NCBI GenBank assembly: GCA_015680685.1
Contig: MNCI01023642.1
Span: 1 to 21,875, forward strand
From: Gnetum montanum
Taxonomy: Eukaryota; Streptophyta; Gnetopsida; Gnetales; Gnetaceae
DNA length: 21,875 nucleotides
Direction: 5' to 3'
Part shown: in pieces, positions 19,200 to 21,875 of the stretch
Layout of the letters: each line of letters begins with the position of its first letter
How positions within the stretch are numbered: position 1 is the stretch's first letter
The notes under the pieces: model-generated
The model's input: only the letters and a program-made list of their open reading frames with translations
Database searches by the model: none
What the model was told of the DNA's origin: nothing
Made by a program: the position numbers and the translations under genes

Positions 19200-20199
19200 C
19201 ACATTGGTGAAATAAGGTCATAATGAGATGTGAAGGAATTGGGATGAGATAATGGCTATATCCAATATCAGAGGATGATTATATGGTTTAACAAAAAATT
19301 CCAAATACATTAACATTATGGTTATGACACAGCAATGACATGTTTGCTAAATAGGGAGATCTTCATGCTTTGTACTTAAACTACTAGTTGATGATGTTTG
19401 GAGGAACTAATACTTTAGTCTTGGGCTTCTTTAGTTACTTGGCTTTCTTTATTTTGAGAGCCATTGATTTGCTTAACCTTAGCCTACATTTTCCTTTTTG
19501 GCTTTCATGGAATTTTCCTTCCATTTTTTTATGGAAGTGAAACCTTCATTAGGTTTCATTTTCAAGGCTAAACTTTCATTTTCTCATTGAATGAAATGTG
19601 TTACATTCAATGAACTTGATTGAGCACATCAAGAATGTCACATGGCCATGGTGCATGAATGTCAAACATAGGCTTTCATCATTAGCAAGGTAAGGAAGGC
19701 TAAAGTTTAGTTATGGCATTATGGATTAGGATGGGTAATGGAATTGATCTAAGGTAAGCATTATTGGTAAGGTTGAACAAGCTAGTTGAATCTCATGTAT
19801 TGAGATTGCATGGTAACTCATCACTACTATGAGTCACACCTTTGCAATGGCTCTAGGCTCATCCTACAATCACAACTCCAAGAGTATAAGCAATCAAGTC
19901 AAAGAATGGATGCTATTACAAGAGGTTATATGAGGCAACAAGAAAATATAGGTCATCATAGGTTACAATTTGTAGAACATGAGAAATTTCTTTCTTGCTT
20001 TACATATTCATACAAAGTTTGCAGTGTTTTGTCGATGCCAAAAAGAAATAGGCAACCATGTAGTCTCACTTGTTATAGGCCATGAGATCCATCAATGCAA
20101 AGAATTTGTTCAAGTCTATAAACAAAAACCAATAATACTAAAAGAAAACATCTTAATGTTAGATGAAATTAAGGCCATGTGAAGATTTTAAAGTTTTCT
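19200..20199. other. Relic-bearing stretch without a recognisable gene
   Basis: Plus-strand frames at 19810-20182 give coding-like words (LQSQLQEYKQSSQRMDAITR; CKEFVQVYKQKPIILKENIL) in two frames, suggesting a frameshifted relic resembling the plus-strand relic at 12670-14950 in style only. Nothing was identified at 19360-19800. Confidence 0.3.
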
Positions 20200-21144
20200 T
20201 GTAGGGATTTGATGATTGATGAGTGGTGAGGTACCCCTACACTCAACCATACGAATATGAGCGTTCACGCACGATCAAGTAAAACTCCACAGACGGACTA
20301 GTCGTGGTATCTAGACAGTTACTCTTAGATCGTAGTTCGCTGTCTTCCCACCTGGACTAGTATTAGCTTTGTCACATATGGTTTAGTCCAGAGTGAAGTG
20401 TATGATGTATTCCTACACTAATGCTACTCTTGGGTATGATGGTAAATAATATTAACTAAACTAGGAAAGGGAGAGAGTGAGAGAGAATCTAACTAGCCTA
20501 AGTGCGATGAGCATCCGTTCCTTAATCATCTGTATGAATCTTGGACCTCGTGCATGATGACTATTGGGATTACCAAGCGCAGATCCTAGGTATGCTGCTG
20601 GGTTACCAAGTAGTCACACTTAAATGCTCGTGATCAAGTCGTACTCATTCTACATTTAATAGGAGTTTAGGGTAAAGAGATGTTAACTACGAAAGTAATA
20701 AATAACAATAAAAATTAAATAATTAAACTAAGTGAATGTTGCAATGATGAAGTAATCTTGATCTTTATTGTCGGTCATGTGCGTGTCCAAGTACGTCACA
20801 CCCGAATAAGGATGCCGTACAATTACAATCACCACACTGCAGGCATGCACTAGGAGAAAATGGTTGAGAAAAGAACTACTTAAAACTAAACACTTAAAAA
20901 ACTCTAAAAAAATTACGTACCAGATCTGTCTGCCTCTTATTTATAGATGAGGAGATAGGTTGTGATACAGTGTATGTGATATTGTGTCTAGGCTATGATA
21001 TCACGGCCAAGAAAATGATAACTCATCATAGCCCTACGACTGAATGAAAACTCATCCTTGAGTTACAATGAGAACAAGCTCCATTGATTACACAGTGGAT
21101 AGGTATGGGATTATTGACTAGTGAGAATGGGTTCATGCCACAGT
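20200..21144 (-). repeat. LTR-like repeat, copy B
   Basis: Same family as 12859-13919 (shared TGATGAGTGG, TACCCCTACAC and TACCAAGT...GTCACAC order). On the minus strand it would begin TGTGGCATGAACC and end CCCTACA (TG...CA). A TATA box (TCTATAAATAAG, 20938-20949) lies just downstream of GTGATA/GATATC sites (20972-21002). It follows, 74 bp after its stop codon, the coiled-coil ORF at 21219-21875, so it would be that element's 3' LTR. No purine tract was seen next to it, which weakens the call. Confidence 0.5.
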
Positions 21145-21218
21145 GTGGAATCAAAAAAAATTGAGACACAACATAAAGAATGTGAAAGAAAATTGTATAG
21201 CTACAAAATTAATGGAAC

Positions 21219-21875
21219 TCATGTAGTTCTTGGTGGTAGTGGCTCCTCCATGGGTGCATTTCCCTTGTCTTGTGGTCCAGGTCTTGGGACTTGATGGTGT
21301 TCCTCCTCTTCGGTTTGGGGATCCTGTGCTGTCCATGCTAATGTTTCAATGTTTGAAGGAGTCGGCACCTCCCATGGGTAGGGTAGTTGTGAAAACATTT
21401 TATTTGCCTTGACATACCAAGCCACAAACACCTGCTGTTCCTCCTTGTAGGCTCTAGCTTTGTCTCTGTATTCTTGAAAATCTGCAAGCCGTCGAGCCAA
21501 GTCTATTGTGATACCTTTTTATCCCTAGTAGCTTGCTTTAACCACCTCAAGTTCAGAATTTTCAACCTCTAATTTTTGCAATAACTTCTNCGCCAGTCTT
21601 GTGTTGAGCACTGATAGCATTGATGTGAACCTTGGCCATATGGATCTCCTTCTCAATGATCTATTTATACATCCCCATTGGTCTTGGAAGTGCTCCTTTA
21701 GCTCTTCATGCTTTTTAGCCTCGTTCTACACTACGCTTATTTCGATAGCTGTCTTCTGATAGATGGTGTGCACCTCCTCCATTGAGAGGGTTCAAATTTC
21801 CTTGGCTAAATGGTTCATGTCCTGGTTGAACCGGATGAGTTGTTCTCATAATTTTTGAAAATGTTCTTTGAGAAC
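21219..21875 (-). pseudogene. Coiled-coil ORF (copy 3), C-terminal part, near-intact end
   Basis: This is the best copy. An open frame of 93 codons (21500-21219) ends at a TGA and reads LARRLADFQEYRDKARAYKE, then VFVAWYVKANKMFSQLPYPW, and an acidic, Pro-rich tail with EEEEHH and PRPGPQDKG. Upstream, to the window edge, the same protein continues with stops and shifts (MNHLAKEI; TLSMEEVHTIYQK; NEAKKHEELKEHFQDQ; LEVENSELEVVKASY). Charge pattern suggests long coiled coils. An ambiguous base (N) lies at 21590. I do not recognise a catalytic motif or known domain; position before an LTR suggests an accessory retroelement ORF or a gag-like protein. Confidence 0.5.

Noticed and set aside
21590-21590. 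Ambiguous base N
   Set aside because: A base-calling gap in a decayed element; it does not affect any gene call.

Overview
The window looks like nuclear DNA of a seed plant. It is AT-rich and holds one spliced single-copy-type gene in a sea of decayed LTR and non-LTR retroelements. Plant signs are the tRNA-iMet-type primer binding sites (TGGTATCAGAGC and variants), a plant-style RTE-clade LINE and plant-like GT-AG introns. The density of old, stop-riddled elements would suit a large, repeat-rich genome such as a gymnosperm, but nothing here fixes the species.

Layout. 1-1730: the 5' end of a decayed Ty3/gypsy-like element on the minus strand (gag relic, PBS, LTR). 1731-2044: promoter and leader of the one real gene, with two tandem E2F-type sites. 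2045-8636 (+): a six-exon gene for a nucleolar two-RRM protein of the RBM34/Nop12 family. It encodes about 1021 aa because exon 1 holds four tandem in-frame copies of a 110-150 aa Lys/Glu-rich repeat. Intron 2 carries an antisense dead RTE LINE. 8637-9815: 3' UTR and unremarkable AT-rich DNA. 9817-9841: a (TGGGC)5 array with G-quadruplex potential. 9958-10390: two short tandem duplications. 10460-11000: promoter-like, possibly LTR-derived DNA with facing TATA boxes. 11483-11771: a short plus-strand LTR. 11924-12655: a dead gag zinc-knuckle plus protease fragment on the minus strand. 12660-14950: a plus-strand relic reading frame split by an LTR-like repeat (12859-13919). 15141-15664: a PBS plus LTR on the minus strand. 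15665-19160: pieces of an unidentified coiled-coil reading frame on the minus strand, broken by several insertions. 16920-17470: a strikingly palindrome-rich block. 20200-21144: a second copy of the 12859-13919 repeat. 21219-21875: a better-preserved copy of the coiled-coil frame, running off the window.

Only the RBM34-like gene appears functional. The retroelement pieces form nested layers, and several are broken by TAG/TAA/TGA codons or substitutions that fit C-to-T decay of methylated DNA. The points most worth following are the repeat-expanded N-terminus of the RNA-binding protein, a displaced exon 5 splice acceptor that removes three residues in RRM2, the tandem E2F promoter, the unidentified coiled-coil ORF family, and palindrome-rich blocks (TGATATCA; ACCATGACTCATGGT) that may be LTR enhancers. 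No tRNA, rRNA or CRISPR was seen.
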